Assembly: GCF_002995495.1 (NCBI RefSeq)
Contig: NZ_PVZV01000003.1
Coordinates: 434,001-498,000, forward strand
Length of the DNA stretch: 64,000 nucleotides
Direction of reading: 5' to 3'
DNA from: Actinocorallia populi
GTDB taxonomy: Bacteria; Actinomycetota; Actinomycetes; Streptosporangiales; Streptosporangiaceae
The notes under the pieces were generated by a model, which was not told the origin of the DNA, did not search any database, and was given only the letters and a program-made list of their open reading frames with translations. Below, one piece after another: positions 41,843-49,252 of the stretch; the first letter of the stretch is position 1, and each line of letters begins with the position of its first letter. The translations under genes were made by a program, and so were the position numbers.

Positions 41843-42547
41843 TCACGGAGTGATGTCACCGGGGCGGGGCCTCCGCATGGGCGCGGCGGCGTTGACCTTG
41901 ATACCGGCTTCGGCGAGCGGGCGGAGGACCTCCAGCGGAGGCTGCTCGACGCCGAGGAAACCCACCTTGGAGAGCCGGCCGCCGTACCGAACCAGCTGGG
42001 AGACGAGCCGGAGCGTCGGCACGACGCCCGAGAACGTCAGGGTGTTCAGGTGGGGCAGCTGGACGAGCGCTTCGAGGTGCTCGGGCACCAGGTGCGGCAA
42101 CCGCAGGTAGAGCGTGCGCAGCTTCGGCGGGAGCCACCACAGCCCGGTGCCGACGGCCTCCTCCGCCGCCAGGCGTACCGTCTCGATCCCCGGGTGCAGA
42201 CCCAGCATCCGAAACGACCCGTCGCCCAGCCGTTCACCGGCCAGCGAGACCGTCCGCAGGTCCGCCTCCGGCAGCGCGAACCTGCCCTCCAGCCACGGGG
42301 ACTCGAGCGCGAGCCCGGTCAGCCCCGTCAGGCCGCGCAGCTCACGCGCCCCCGCGTCGGTGAACTCCCCGCACGCCCTGAACTCCGCGAGCCAGGACAT
42401 GCCGCCCGCTTCCCGGAGCACCTCGTCGGTCGCCCCGGCCAGCTCCAGTTCCCTGAGGAAATGCCGCCCGCGAAGCGACGGCTCCCAGGATCCCGTGTGC
42501 ACGGGCCGCTCTTCCCCGGGAAGATCCACAATACGCACCGCCCCCAT
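41843..42547 (-). CDS. Leucine-rich-repeat-like protein, paralogue B
   Basis: A 234-residue LRR-like protein, clearly duplicated with paralogue A: shared stretches include GSWEPSLRG versus GRWVPSLRG, RVRLAAEEAVGTGLWWLPP-type segments, FRMLGLHP, LRTLYLRLPHL and VPTLRLVSQLVR. The start at 42547 (MGAVRIVDLPGE) follows a TACTCT hexamer by six bases, again suggesting a leaderless mRNA; an in-frame ATG at 42577 is less likely. The C-terminus has an extra basic tail absent from A. Both genes are co-oriented with 215 bases between them, each with its own promoter-like element. Confidence 0.75.
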   Translation of the reverse strand: MGAVRIVDLPGEERPVHTGSWEPSLRGRHFLRELELAGATDEVLREAGGMSWLAEFRACGEFTDAGARELRGLTGLTGLALESPWLEGRFALPEADLRTVSLAGERLGDGSFRMLGLHPGIETVRLAAEEAVGTGLWWLPPKLRTLYLRLPHLVPEHLEALVQLPHLNTLTFSGVVPTLRLVSQLVRYGGRLSKVGFLGVEQPPLEVLRPLAEAGIKVNAAAPMRRPRPGDITP

Positions 42548-43059
42548 GGACCGAGAGTAACCGGGGAAGGTGCACAACCGCTGATGCCGACGTTACGCGG
42601 AGGCGTCCTTTCACCTCGCGCTCCGTTACCGGTCGGCCCCGGAACCCCCGTCCGGATCACCGTCCACCCGCCCTCCCGCCGGACGCCCCGCTCCCCCGTC
42701 GGCCTGCCGGTGATCCGCAGTCCCCTGCCGTCGCTTCCCGTGGCGCTTCCCGCAGCACCGGCCCCTCCCGGCCGTGCCGTCATCGACGACCTCAACGAGC
42801 AGCCCGCCGTGCTTCGTGAACCCCGCGTCGTTCTGTCGGTACTCCCTCCCGGCAGCGACGTCCATCCCGGCATGGGCGCGCCCTGCACCCTTTTAAATCG
42901 GCTTCCACGTGTTCTCGGCCTTGTCCTCATCGACCCCTTGGCGAGACGGTTCGATCGGAAATATCGCGTTCCCTGAGCGAAGACGTCATTGTCCGAACCA
43001 TGAAATCCCGAGGTCTCACCGTCCCTTTCCGGTGAAAGAGCAGCGGGGCCGCCGAGTGC
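42548..43059. other. Gene-free stretch with no recognised content
   Basis: 512 bases upstream of paralogue B. Several overlapping frames are open but none has a ribosome site or recognisable protein. The minus-strand segment near 42780-42860 would encode YRQNDAGFTKHGGLLVEVVD, which looks more protein-like than its surroundings and may be a remnant, but I cannot assign it. The stretch is less GC-rich around 42890-43020 than its neighbours. Confidence 0.5.
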
Positions 43060-43275
43060 GTGGAAGCAGGGCTTCTCTGGCGCAAGAGCACCTGGAGCGA
43101 CCGCGAACCGGGGGGAACGCGTCAAGGCCGGTCCTCTTCGACGCGGAGGCCCTCCCGGCGGGCGTCCCGAGGCACCGCGGAGTCCTGCCGTGGCCGTCCG
43201 GGATTCCAAGGACCCCGAGGGGCCGAAGCTTCCGCTCGATCGGGCCCAGTGGCACAACCTATGCGGCGGGTTGAA
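43060..43275 (+). pseudogene. DUF397 pseudogene with two frameshifts
   Basis: Three frames together spell a DUF397 protein. The first gives GLLWRKSTWSDREPGG, the standard WRKSxxS start; the second gives ASRPVLFDAEALPAGVPRHRG; the third gives AVAVRDSKDPEGPKLPLDRAQ followed by WHNLCGGL, the standard DUF397 end. The shifts lie near 43120 and 43190. No XRE/WhiJ-type partner remains beside it. The Nudix gene starts soon after. A sequencing error pair is possible but less likely than decay, given the metallophosphoesterase remnant nearby. Confidence 0.7.
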
Positions 43276-43326
43276 AACCCGACGTTCGGGGCGCGAACGC
43301 GGGTCGCCGGTGGTTAGCATGCGCGA

Positions 43327-43821
43327 ATGTCCACATTGCGGTTGCGGCACTCGGTCCGGGCGATCCTCCTCGACGAGGACGAACGCGTCCTGTTGTGCCG
43401 CTTCGCGATCACGGACCCGGTCGAGACGTTCGTGTGGACGACGCCCGGCGGCGGCGTCGAGCCCGGCGAGACGCCCCTCGCCGCGCTCCGGCGGGAACTG
43501 CGGGAAGAGGTCGGGCTGGCCCTCGAGACGGACCCGCCGCACGTGTGGCACCAGCGGATCGTCTCGGCCGAGCACACGGCGGGCTACGACGGCGTGATCA
43601 ACGACTGCTTCTTCGTTCCCACCCCGTCGTTCCAGCCCCGCGGCACGATGTCCGCCGACCAGCTCGCCGCCGAGGGCATCAGCGACTTCCGCTGGTGGCC
43701 GCTGCGGGACATCGCCGCCTATCGGGGCCCCGAGCTGTTCTCGCCCCGCGACTTCGCCGCACGGCTGACGACGCTGCTCACCGACGGCCTCCCCGCCGAG
43801 CCGATCCCTCTCGGTCTGTGA
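43327..43821 (+). CDS. Nudix hydrolase
   Basis: A 164-residue Nudix protein with the full box GGGVEPGETPLAALRRELREE followed by VGL (about residues 40-62), so metal-dependent diphosphate hydrolysis is expected. The flanks VRAILLDEDERVLLCRF, FVWTTPGGG and ISDFRWWPLRDIAAY fit the MutT-like group. The exact nucleotide or other substrate is not predictable. The convergent metallophosphoesterase remnant begins just past its end. Confidence 0.92.
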   Translation: MSTLRLRHSVRAILLDEDERVLLCRFAITDPVETFVWTTPGGGVEPGETPLAALRRELREEVGLALETDPPHVWHQRIVSAEHTAGYDGVINDCFFVPTPSFQPRGTMSADQLAAEGISDFRWWPLRDIAAYRGPELFSPRDFAARLTTLLTDGLPAEPIPLGL

Positions 43822-43844
43822 TCCACGTTCCCGGGTCTGCGATC

Positions 43845-44398
43845 CCCCGCGTCCGCGCCGCGTGACACGTACAGCCGTGCCCGTGGCGTTCCAGGCCTGC
43901 GACCGTGGGGTTCGCCAGGCCCGCGACGAAGTTCACCGGCCATGGCCGACCGCCGTGGGTGTGGCCGGGCAGCTGGAGGTCCACCCCGTGGCGCGCGGCT
44001 TCGTCGATGAACACCGGCTGGTGGGCCGGCAGTACCGAGGCCCGCGCCGGGTCCCGGTCGACCAGGTCTCCGACCACCGCGATCAGGTCCGGCCGCGTCG
44101 TGTTCACCGTCGCCGCGACCCGTTCGGCGAACCCGCGTTTCAGGGTCGGGCCCAGGTGGACGTCGCCGACGACCGCGCTGCGGAAGCCGTGTGCCGATCG
44201 CGGCGGCTTCCCCAGTGGCACTGTCACGCCCTTCGCCTTCGGTCCGCGCAGCACTCCGTACGTCCCGTATCCGGCGGTGCCGACTGCCGCCGAGGCCGCC
44301 GTCGCGGCCCTTCCGGTCGGGATGGGCGCGGCTTCCCGGCTGGTTCGGCGAATGCCTTCCGCATCGGTCGTCTCCTGATCGCCGTCTTCTGGGACCAC
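43845..44398 (-). pseudogene. Metallophosphoesterase remnant (internal deletion and frameshift)
   Basis: The N-terminal part reads AAVGTAGYGTYGVLRGPKAK then RSAVVGDVHLGPTLKRGFAERV and DLIAVVGDLVD, the calcineurin-like family with its first metal motif. It then jumps directly to RDPARASVLPAHQPVFIDEA and LQLPGHTHGGRPWPVNFVAG, the C-terminal metal motifs. The middle, including the GNHE motif and roughly 90-100 residues, is missing in frame. After GLERHG the frame shifts: the other frame continues RLYVSRGAD, the usual family end. The membrane segment before AVGTAGYG also looks truncated. It cannot make a normal enzyme. Confidence 0.75.
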
Positions 44399-44427
44399 CG
44401 ATCTCTCGCCCTGTGATCCACGTCACC

Positions 44428-44479
44428 TTGGCGAGTGATATGTCGAGTAATAATCTGAACATAGCTTCCGATATATCGA
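44428..44479 (+). promoter_or_regulatory. Promoter with two operator-like repeats upstream of the siderophore-interacting protein
   Basis: TTGGCG (44428-44433) and TAATCT (44451-44456) with a 17-base spacer form the promoter. Two near-identical sites, GATATGTCGA (44437-44446) and GATATATCGA (44470-44479), are 33 bases apart, the first between -35 and -10 and the second just after the start; the second contains the palindrome CGATATATCG (44469-44478). PadR- or TetR-like control is likely, but no regulator gene is adjacent. Confidence 0.5.
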
Positions 44480-44488
44480 TAGGGGACC

Positions 44489-45193
44489 ATGGTGAGACGC
44501 GGTGACTGGATGCTGGAGCGGCTGCTGGAGCGGGGAACCGCCACCGCGGTCGAGAGCGTCGGCGGCCGGTGGCGGCGCGTTCGGCTGGAAGGGGTCGGCG
44601 GGCTCGACTGGAAGCCGGGCCGTCATGTACGGGTGCAGGTCGGGGAGCTGTCGTTGCGGGGTGCCCGGGATCTGCTGCGCACCTATTCGGTGTGGGACTA
44701 CGACGGCGACGCGCTGGAACTGCGGGTGTTCGGGCACGGCGAAGGCCCCGGGGCGCGGTGGGCCGGTGAGCTGGAAAAGGGCGCCGAGGTGATGTTCAAG
44801 GCGCCTGAAGGCGGGTTCACCGTGCGGGAGGGCGCGGCAGGCCACCTGTTCGTCGGCGAGGAGACCGCGTCGGTGGCGTTCGGCGCGATGACGCGGTCGC
44901 TCGACGGGCGGGCACGGGCCGTCGTCGAGGTGGGCGACCCCGCCGACCGCCTCCCGATCGAGGGCGACGTGGCGTGGCTCGAACGCGGCGCGGCTTCCGC
45001 CTTCGACTCGAAACGGCTGGTGGAGGCCGTCGCCTCGCTGGAGGGGCTCGCACCGGGAACCGTCGCCTACCTCGCCGGTGAGGCGAAGACCTGCCAAGCC
45101 GTCAAACGCCACCTGCTGCACGACCGCGGCTGGCCGCGCCGCGACATCGTGGTCAAACCCTTCTGGACCCCGGGCCGCCGCGGAATGGACTGA
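44489..45193 (+). CDS. Siderophore-interacting protein (FAD-binding reductase family)
   Basis: A 234-residue protein of the SIP family that reduces ferric siderophores or similar substrates with NAD(P)H and FAD. The FAD domain (about 1-110) has GRHVRVQVG, LLRTYSVWDYDGDALELRVFGHGEGPGARW, the usual RxYS-type flavin motif. The C-terminal domain (about 115-230) has HLFVGEETASVAFGAM, VAYLAGEAKTCQAVKRHLL and a WTPGRRG end. ATG 44489 follows ATAGGGGACC. No siderophore biosynthesis or uptake genes are in the window. Confidence 0.9.
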   Translation: MVRRGDWMLERLLERGTATAVESVGGRWRRVRLEGVGGLDWKPGRHVRVQVGELSLRGARDLLRTYSVWDYDGDALELRVFGHGEGPGARWAGELEKGAEVMFKAPEGGFTVREGAAGHLFVGEETASVAFGAMTRSLDGRARAVVEVGDPADRLPIEGDVAWLERGAASAFDSKRLVEAVASLEGLAPGTVAYLAGEAKTCQAVKRHLLHDRGWPRRDIVVKPFWTPGRRGMD

Positions 45194-45222
45194 CCCGCCG
45201 ACGTCCCCGGCCGCAGGCGTCG

Positions 45223-46335
45223 TCATTCAAGGTCGCCCGGGGTGGTGAAGCGGATCTCGTGGGCGGCCCCGGGGGCGAGGAAGGCCAGCAGGGCCGTGCC
45301 CTCGGTGGTCAGGGCCTCGCGGTCGGACGGCGGGAGCGGGGCGAAGGGGCGCACGGTCAGTACGGCGGCCTCCCGGGTCTCGGTGAACGTCCAGGTCGCG
45401 GCGGTGAAACCGTCGAGGAGCACCAGGCGGGGGACCGGGCCGTGCGGGGGGAAGTTCTGCTGCCGGAGGCCGTCGGTGACCACGCGGGAGCGGTCGTGGT
45501 GGGACACCAGCAGGTTGTCGAAGTCGTACAGGTAGCGGGCGGGGGCGGGGGTCTCCGGGTCGGGGCGGGGGGCGTCGGGAAGGTCGAACAGCTCCGCTCC
45601 GTTCTCGTCGCGGAACGTCACCAGGCGGGGGCGGAGCCTGTCGAGGACTTCTGCCAGGCGGGTGAGGCCGCACCAGCGCTGCACGTCGCGTACGGTCGCC
45701 GGGCCGAACGCGGCGAGATGGCGCAGGACCATCTCGTCGAGCGTGCCGTCGGTGCACGGCGGCGCGCCGACCCACGATTCGAGCGGTGCGTGGGCGGTCC
45801 GGCCGCCGGTGCCCCAGACACCGCGCGGCGGGGTCTGGACGACCGGCAGCAGGTTGCGCACCGCGTAGGCGAGGCTCGCCGGGGCGCGGTCGGGCCACCG
45901 TTCGGCCAGCAGCCGGCCGAGCTCGGCCGGGGTGCGGGGCCGCTCGTCGAGCAGCCTCCGTCCCTCGGCCACCACCTCGCCGGTGTCCAGCCCGCGCATC
46001 GCCCGGCCGTGCGTGTGGTTGGCGAACAGGTCGCGGTCCAGTACCGGCTGCACGAGCGGGCGCAGCGCCAGCGCGTCGGCCGCCCCGACGAGGTGGATCG
46101 TCGAGCGCATGAGGGCGATCCGCACCGCCTTGCGCCCGGTGAGCAGCGCCGAGACGTCCTCGGGCCGGAACCCGGCGAGCCGGGACCACAGTCCCACGTA
46201 CCAGGTGTGGGGGGTCTGCGCCTGCAGGCCCACGAGGTGCTCCAGAGCCTGCAGCGGGGTGAGGTCGGCGCGGCGCAGGAGCAGTTGCCGGTCGAGGGTG
46301 GCGCGGTTGAGGGCGCGGCGGGTCAGTGTCTGCAT
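45223..46335 (-). CDS. Winged-helix DNA-binding domain protein (HTH_42 family)
   Basis: A 370-residue protein of the winged helix DNA-binding domain family (HTH_42, AlkX/YcaQ-related). Landmarks are LTPLQALEHLVGLQAQTPHTWYVGLWSRL, ALMRSTIHLVGAADAL, PATVRDVQRWCGLTRLAEVLDRL and the C-terminal YLYDFDNLLVSHHDRSRVV. YcaQ-like proteins act as DNA glycosylases on crosslinks, but this branch lacks shown activity. The ATG at 46335 has GGAG eight bases upstream; the frame opens earlier at 46383. It ends convergently with the SIP gene. Confidence 0.88.
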   Translation of the reverse strand: MQTLTRRALNRATLDRQLLLRRADLTPLQALEHLVGLQAQTPHTWYVGLWSRLAGFRPEDVSALLTGRKAVRIALMRSTIHLVGAADALALRPLVQPVLDRDLFANHTHGRAMRGLDTGEVVAEGRRLLDERPRTPAELGRLLAERWPDRAPASLAYAVRNLLPVVQTPPRGVWGTGGRTAHAPLESWVGAPPCTDGTLDEMVLRHLAAFGPATVRDVQRWCGLTRLAEVLDRLRPRLVTFRDENGAELFDLPDAPRPDPETPAPARYLYDFDNLLVSHHDRSRVVTDGLRQQNFPPHGPVPRLVLLDGFTAATWTFTETREAAVLTVRPFAPLPPSDREALTTEGTALLAFLAPGAAHEIRFTTPGDLE

Positions 46336-46397
46336 GAGTGCGCTCCGGGAGGCCGGGGTGCGGACGGCGAGCGCCGCCCGCACCCGGTCGGGCAGGG

Positions 46398-47513
46398 TCA
46401 GCCGAGCAGGCGGAAGAAGCCGCGGATGTCATCGACCAGCAGGTCGGGCGCGTCGTGCGCGGCGAAGTGGCTGCCCCGGTCGTAGACGTTCCAGGACACG
46501 ATGTTCTTGTGGTCGCGGTCGGCGAACGGGCGGATCGACTGGAAGTCCCAGGCGAAGTTCGCCAGCCCGAGCGGCACCGTGGTGGGTCCGGTCGGTTTGT
46601 CCGCGGCATGGGCGTCCTCGTAGTACAGACGGGCGGCCGAGGCGGCGGTGTTGGTCAGCCAGTAGATCATCGTGTTGGTCAGCACATAGTCGGGGTCGAG
46701 GTTCGGGCCGAGCAGCTGCGCGTTCCAGCCGAGCAGCCCCACCGGCGAATCGGCCAGCGCATGCGCCAGGGTCTGCGGCGAGGTGGACTGCAGCTTGTCG
46801 TACACGCCGCCGTTCTCCATCCACCACTGGAGGAACTCGACCTTCTTCCGGTCCTCCTCGGACATGCCGATCAGTTCGGCCGGGTCGCCGGACGGGAAGG
46901 AGAAGACCTGGGTGACGTGCACGCCGAGCACGTGCTCAGGGTCGAAGCGGCCCACTTCGGGCGAGATGAGCGAGCCGCCGTCGTTGCCGTGCGCGCCGTA
47001 CCGCCCGTATCCGAGGCGGCGCATCAGCTCGACCCACGCCCTGGCGATCCGGTACCGGTTCCAGCCCCGCTCCGTGGTGGGTCCGGAGAAGCCGAAACCC
47101 GGCACCGACGGGATCACGAGGTGGAAGGCGTCGGCCGGGTCGCCGCCGTGGGACCGCGGGTCGCTCAGCGGGCCGATCACGTCCAGGTACTCCACGACCG
47201 TGGTCGGCCAGCCGTGGGTGAGCAGCAGAGGGGTGGCGTCCGGCTCGGGCGAGCGGACGTGCAGGAAGTGCACGTTCTGCCCGTCGATGGTCGTGGTGAA
47301 CTGCGGGTGCTCGTTGAGTTTCGCCTCCCACGCACGCCAGTCGTAGCCGTCCCGCCACCGCTGGACGAGGCTGCGCAGGTACTCCAGGGAGACGCCGTAG
47401 TCGTCGCCGGCGCCGGGCAGCTCGTCGGTCCAGCGGACGCGGGCCAGGCGACCGGCCAACTCGTCCAGGTCGGCCTGCGGGACGTCGATGCGGAAGGTGC
47501 TGATCTCGTTCAT
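46398..47513 (-). CDS. Epoxide hydrolase (EHN-domain alpha/beta hydrolase)
   Basis: A 371-residue epoxide hydrolase. An N-terminal EHN domain (about residues 1-105; [24 protein letters not shown]) precedes the alpha/beta fold with the oxyanion motif [21 protein letters not shown], the elbow GNDGGS with the nucleophile Asp ([13 protein letters not shown]), and lid Tyr residues in the cap. The late acid and His lie in the last 60 residues ([10 protein letters not shown] and [14 protein letters not shown]). Start ATG 47513; the divergent WYL regulator shares the 62-base promoter region and may control it. Confidence 0.93.
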   Translation of the reverse strand: MNEISTFRIDVPQADLDELAGRLARVRWTDELPGAGDDYGVSLEYLRSLVQRWRDGYDWRAWEAKLNEHPQFTTTIDGQNVHFLHVRSPEPDATPLLLTHGWPTTVVEYLDVIGPLSDPRSHGGDPADAFHLVIPSVPGFGFSGPTTERGWNRYRIARAWVELMRRLGYGRYGAHGNDGGSLISPEVGRFDPEHVLGVHVTQVFSFPSGDPAELIGMSEEDRKKVEFLQWWMENGGVYDKLQSTSPQTLAHALADSPVGLLGWNAQLLGPNLDPDYVLTNTMIYWLTNTAASAARLYYEDAHAADKPTGPTTVPLGLANFAWDFQSIRPFADRDHKNIVSWNVYDRGSHFAAHDAPDLLVDDIRGFFRLLG

Positions 47514-47532
47514 GTCGTCGACCCTGTCAGGC

Positions 47533-47557
47533 AATTAGGCTGGTTTCCCTCCTAATT
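47533..47557. promoter_or_regulatory. Inverted repeat operator between epoxide hydrolase and WYL regulator
   Basis: AATTAGG (47533-47539) and CCTAATT (47551-47557) form a perfect 7-bp inverted repeat with an 11-base spacer, centred in the divergent gap and overlapping the likely TAATTG -10 of the hydrolase. The WYL regulator encoded at 47576 is the natural candidate to bind it. Confidence 0.6.
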
Positions 47558-47575
47558 AACCGGGAGACTTGAGGA

Positions 47576-48547
47576 ATGCTGGAAACCTCTGCACGCCTCC
47601 TGCGGCTGCTCTCCCTCCTGCAGTCCCCCCGCGACTGGACCGGTGCCGAACTCGCCGAACGCCTCGGGGTCAGCGGGCGGACCGTGCGCGCCGACGTGGA
47701 GCGCCTGCGCGCCCTCGGCTACCCGGTGCAGGCCACCCGCGGCGCCATCGGCGGCTACCGCCTCGGCGCGGGCGCCGCCCTGCCGCCGCTGCTGCTCGAC
47801 GACGAGGAGGCGGTCGCCGTCACGGTCGGCCTCCGGACCGCGACGGGCGGCGCCATCGCGGGGATCGAGGAGGCGTCCCTGCGGGCGCTGGCGAAGCTGG
47901 AGCAGGTGCTGCCGTCCCGGCTGCGGCGCCGGGTCAACGCCCTGCAGGCCTACACGGTGCCGGTCCCCCGCGACGGCACCGGCCCCAGCGTGGACCCCTC
48001 GGTCCTGACCGACCTGGCCGCGGTCTGCCGCGACCGCGAACGGCTCCGGTTCGACTACCGGGACCACGCGGGAGCGACCGCCCTGCGCGCCGTCGAGCCG
48101 TACCGGCTGGTCAACTGGGGGCGCCGCTGGTACCTGCTGGCGTGGGACGTCGACCGTGCCGACTGGCGCACCTTCCGCGTCGACCGCATGCGGCTCCGGA
48201 CCCCGACCGGGCCGCGCTTCACCCCGCGCGACCTGCCCGACGAGGACGTCGCCGCGTACCTGTCGAGCCGGGTGTCCGCCGCCGCCTGGCGCTACCGGGC
48301 ACAGGTCACCGTGCACGCGCCCGCCGACGCCGTCGCCGAGCGGATCGGCCCGGCGGCCGGGACCGTCGAGCGCGTCGACGAACGCACCTGCGTCCTGCAC
48401 ACGGGCGCGGACACGGTCGAGGCCCTCGGCGTGCACCTGGGCCTGCTCGACGCGGACTTCACCGTCACCGGGCCGCCCGAACTCCTGGAACACCTGCGCC
48501 GCCTCGCCGGCCGGTACACGCGGGCGACCGCGCGGGCGGCGGAGTGA
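47576..48547 (+). CDS. YafY-type transcriptional regulator with WYL domain
   Basis: A 323-residue regulator: an N-terminal winged HTH_11 (about residues 1-60; ARLLRLLSLLQSPRDWTGAELAERLGVSGRTVRADVERL), a WYL sensor domain (about 135-215; YRLVNWGRRWYLLAWDVDRADWRTFRVDRM) and a C-terminal WCX extension (about 230-320). WYL proteins bind small ligands or nucleic acids and control adjacent genes. It is divergent from the epoxide hydrolase and probably controls it through the repeat at 47533-47557. GAGG lies four bases upstream of the ATG. Confidence 0.93.
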   Translation: MLETSARLLRLLSLLQSPRDWTGAELAERLGVSGRTVRADVERLRALGYPVQATRGAIGGYRLGAGAALPPLLLDDEEAVAVTVGLRTATGGAIAGIEEASLRALAKLEQVLPSRLRRRVNALQAYTVPVPRDGTGPSVDPSVLTDLAAVCRDRERLRFDYRDHAGATALRAVEPYRLVNWGRRWYLLAWDVDRADWRTFRVDRMRLRTPTGPRFTPRDLPDEDVAAYLSSRVSAAAWRYRAQVTVHAPADAVAERIGPAAGTVERVDERTCVLHTGADTVEALGVHLGLLDADFTVTGPPELLEHLRRLAGRYTRATARAAE

Positions 48548-48593
48548 GACCTCGCAATTCGCCCCAGACCCGAAAGGGGACTTGAATACCTGG

Positions 48594-49142
48594 ATGAGAA
48601 GAAGAGTGCTGATCTTTGTGGCGGTGGGACTGGCCGCCGTCCTCGTCGCCGCCTTCCTCCTCCTTCGCGACGACCCGTCCGAGGAGAACACGTCGCTGGT
48701 CCGCGCGTGCGACGTGCTGACCGAGCAGACCGCCGGATCCCTGCTCGGCGAGGTCTCGCGCGGCACCGACGCCGGCGACGGGTCCAACACCCGGTGCCAG
48801 TACCTGTCCGAGTCGACGGGCGGCTCGATCGACCTCGCGGCGCAGCTCTACCGGGCCTCGGCGGACGGGAGCGCCGTCCAGCAGGCCCAGCAGGACATGC
48901 TCCAGCTGCACGAGGGGCGCAGCACCTCCTACCCGGGGCTCGGCGACGAGGCCTACCTCCTGTCCGTCGAGGGCCCGAAGGACCCCTCCGGCCGGCCGAG
49001 CGCGGGGGCGACGACCCTGTCGGCCCGGGCGAAGGACCTGCGGGTCACGGTCTTCCTCAACGGCGGGACCGACCCCGAGCAGTCGCGGACGGCCGCCGAG
49101 AAGCTGATCCGCGACTACCTGGCCCGAAGCGGCCGGGGCTGA
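48594..49142 (+). CDS. Membrane-anchored extracytoplasmic protein, unknown
   Basis: A 182-residue protein with an N-terminal anchor (VLIFVAVGLAAVLVAAFLLL, about residues 5-24) and an extracytoplasmic domain of about 150 residues. The two Cys (RACDVLTEQ and NTRCQYLSE) resemble the DUF3558-like secreted family, in which a CDLLT motif starts the domain and a second Cys follows after about 35 residues. That match is by pattern only. It starts at 48594, 46 bases after the regulator stop, and is followed by a strong terminator. Confidence 0.7.
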   Translation: MRRRVLIFVAVGLAAVLVAAFLLLRDDPSEENTSLVRACDVLTEQTAGSLLGEVSRGTDAGDGSNTRCQYLSESTGGSIDLAAQLYRASADGSAVQQAQQDMLQLHEGRSTSYPGLGDEAYLLSVEGPKDPSGRPSAGATTLSARAKDLRVTVFLNGGTDPEQSRTAAEKLIRDYLARSGRG

Positions 49143-49159
49143 GCGCACGACGGCGAAGA

Positions 49160-49204
49160 GCGCGGCCCCGGCCAGGGCGCGAGTGGAAGAGGCCGGGGCC
49201 GCGC
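49160..49204. terminator. Strong bidirectional terminator hairpin
   Basis: GCGCGGCCCCGGCC (49160-49173) pairs perfectly with GGCCGGGGCCGCGC (49191-49204), a 14-bp GC stem with a 17-base loop, between the convergent anchored-protein and symporter genes. Confidence 0.8.
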
Positions 49205-49252
49205 TTCCCCCGATTCTCCGGCGGGGCCGGAGGGGTCAGCGGGTGGCGGAGG

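Noticed and set aside
42626-42865. A minus-strand 79-codon frame with a protein-like middle (AGFTKHGGLLVEVVDD)
   Set aside because: No ribosome site, no recognisable family, and the rest is low complexity; noted only as a possible remnant.
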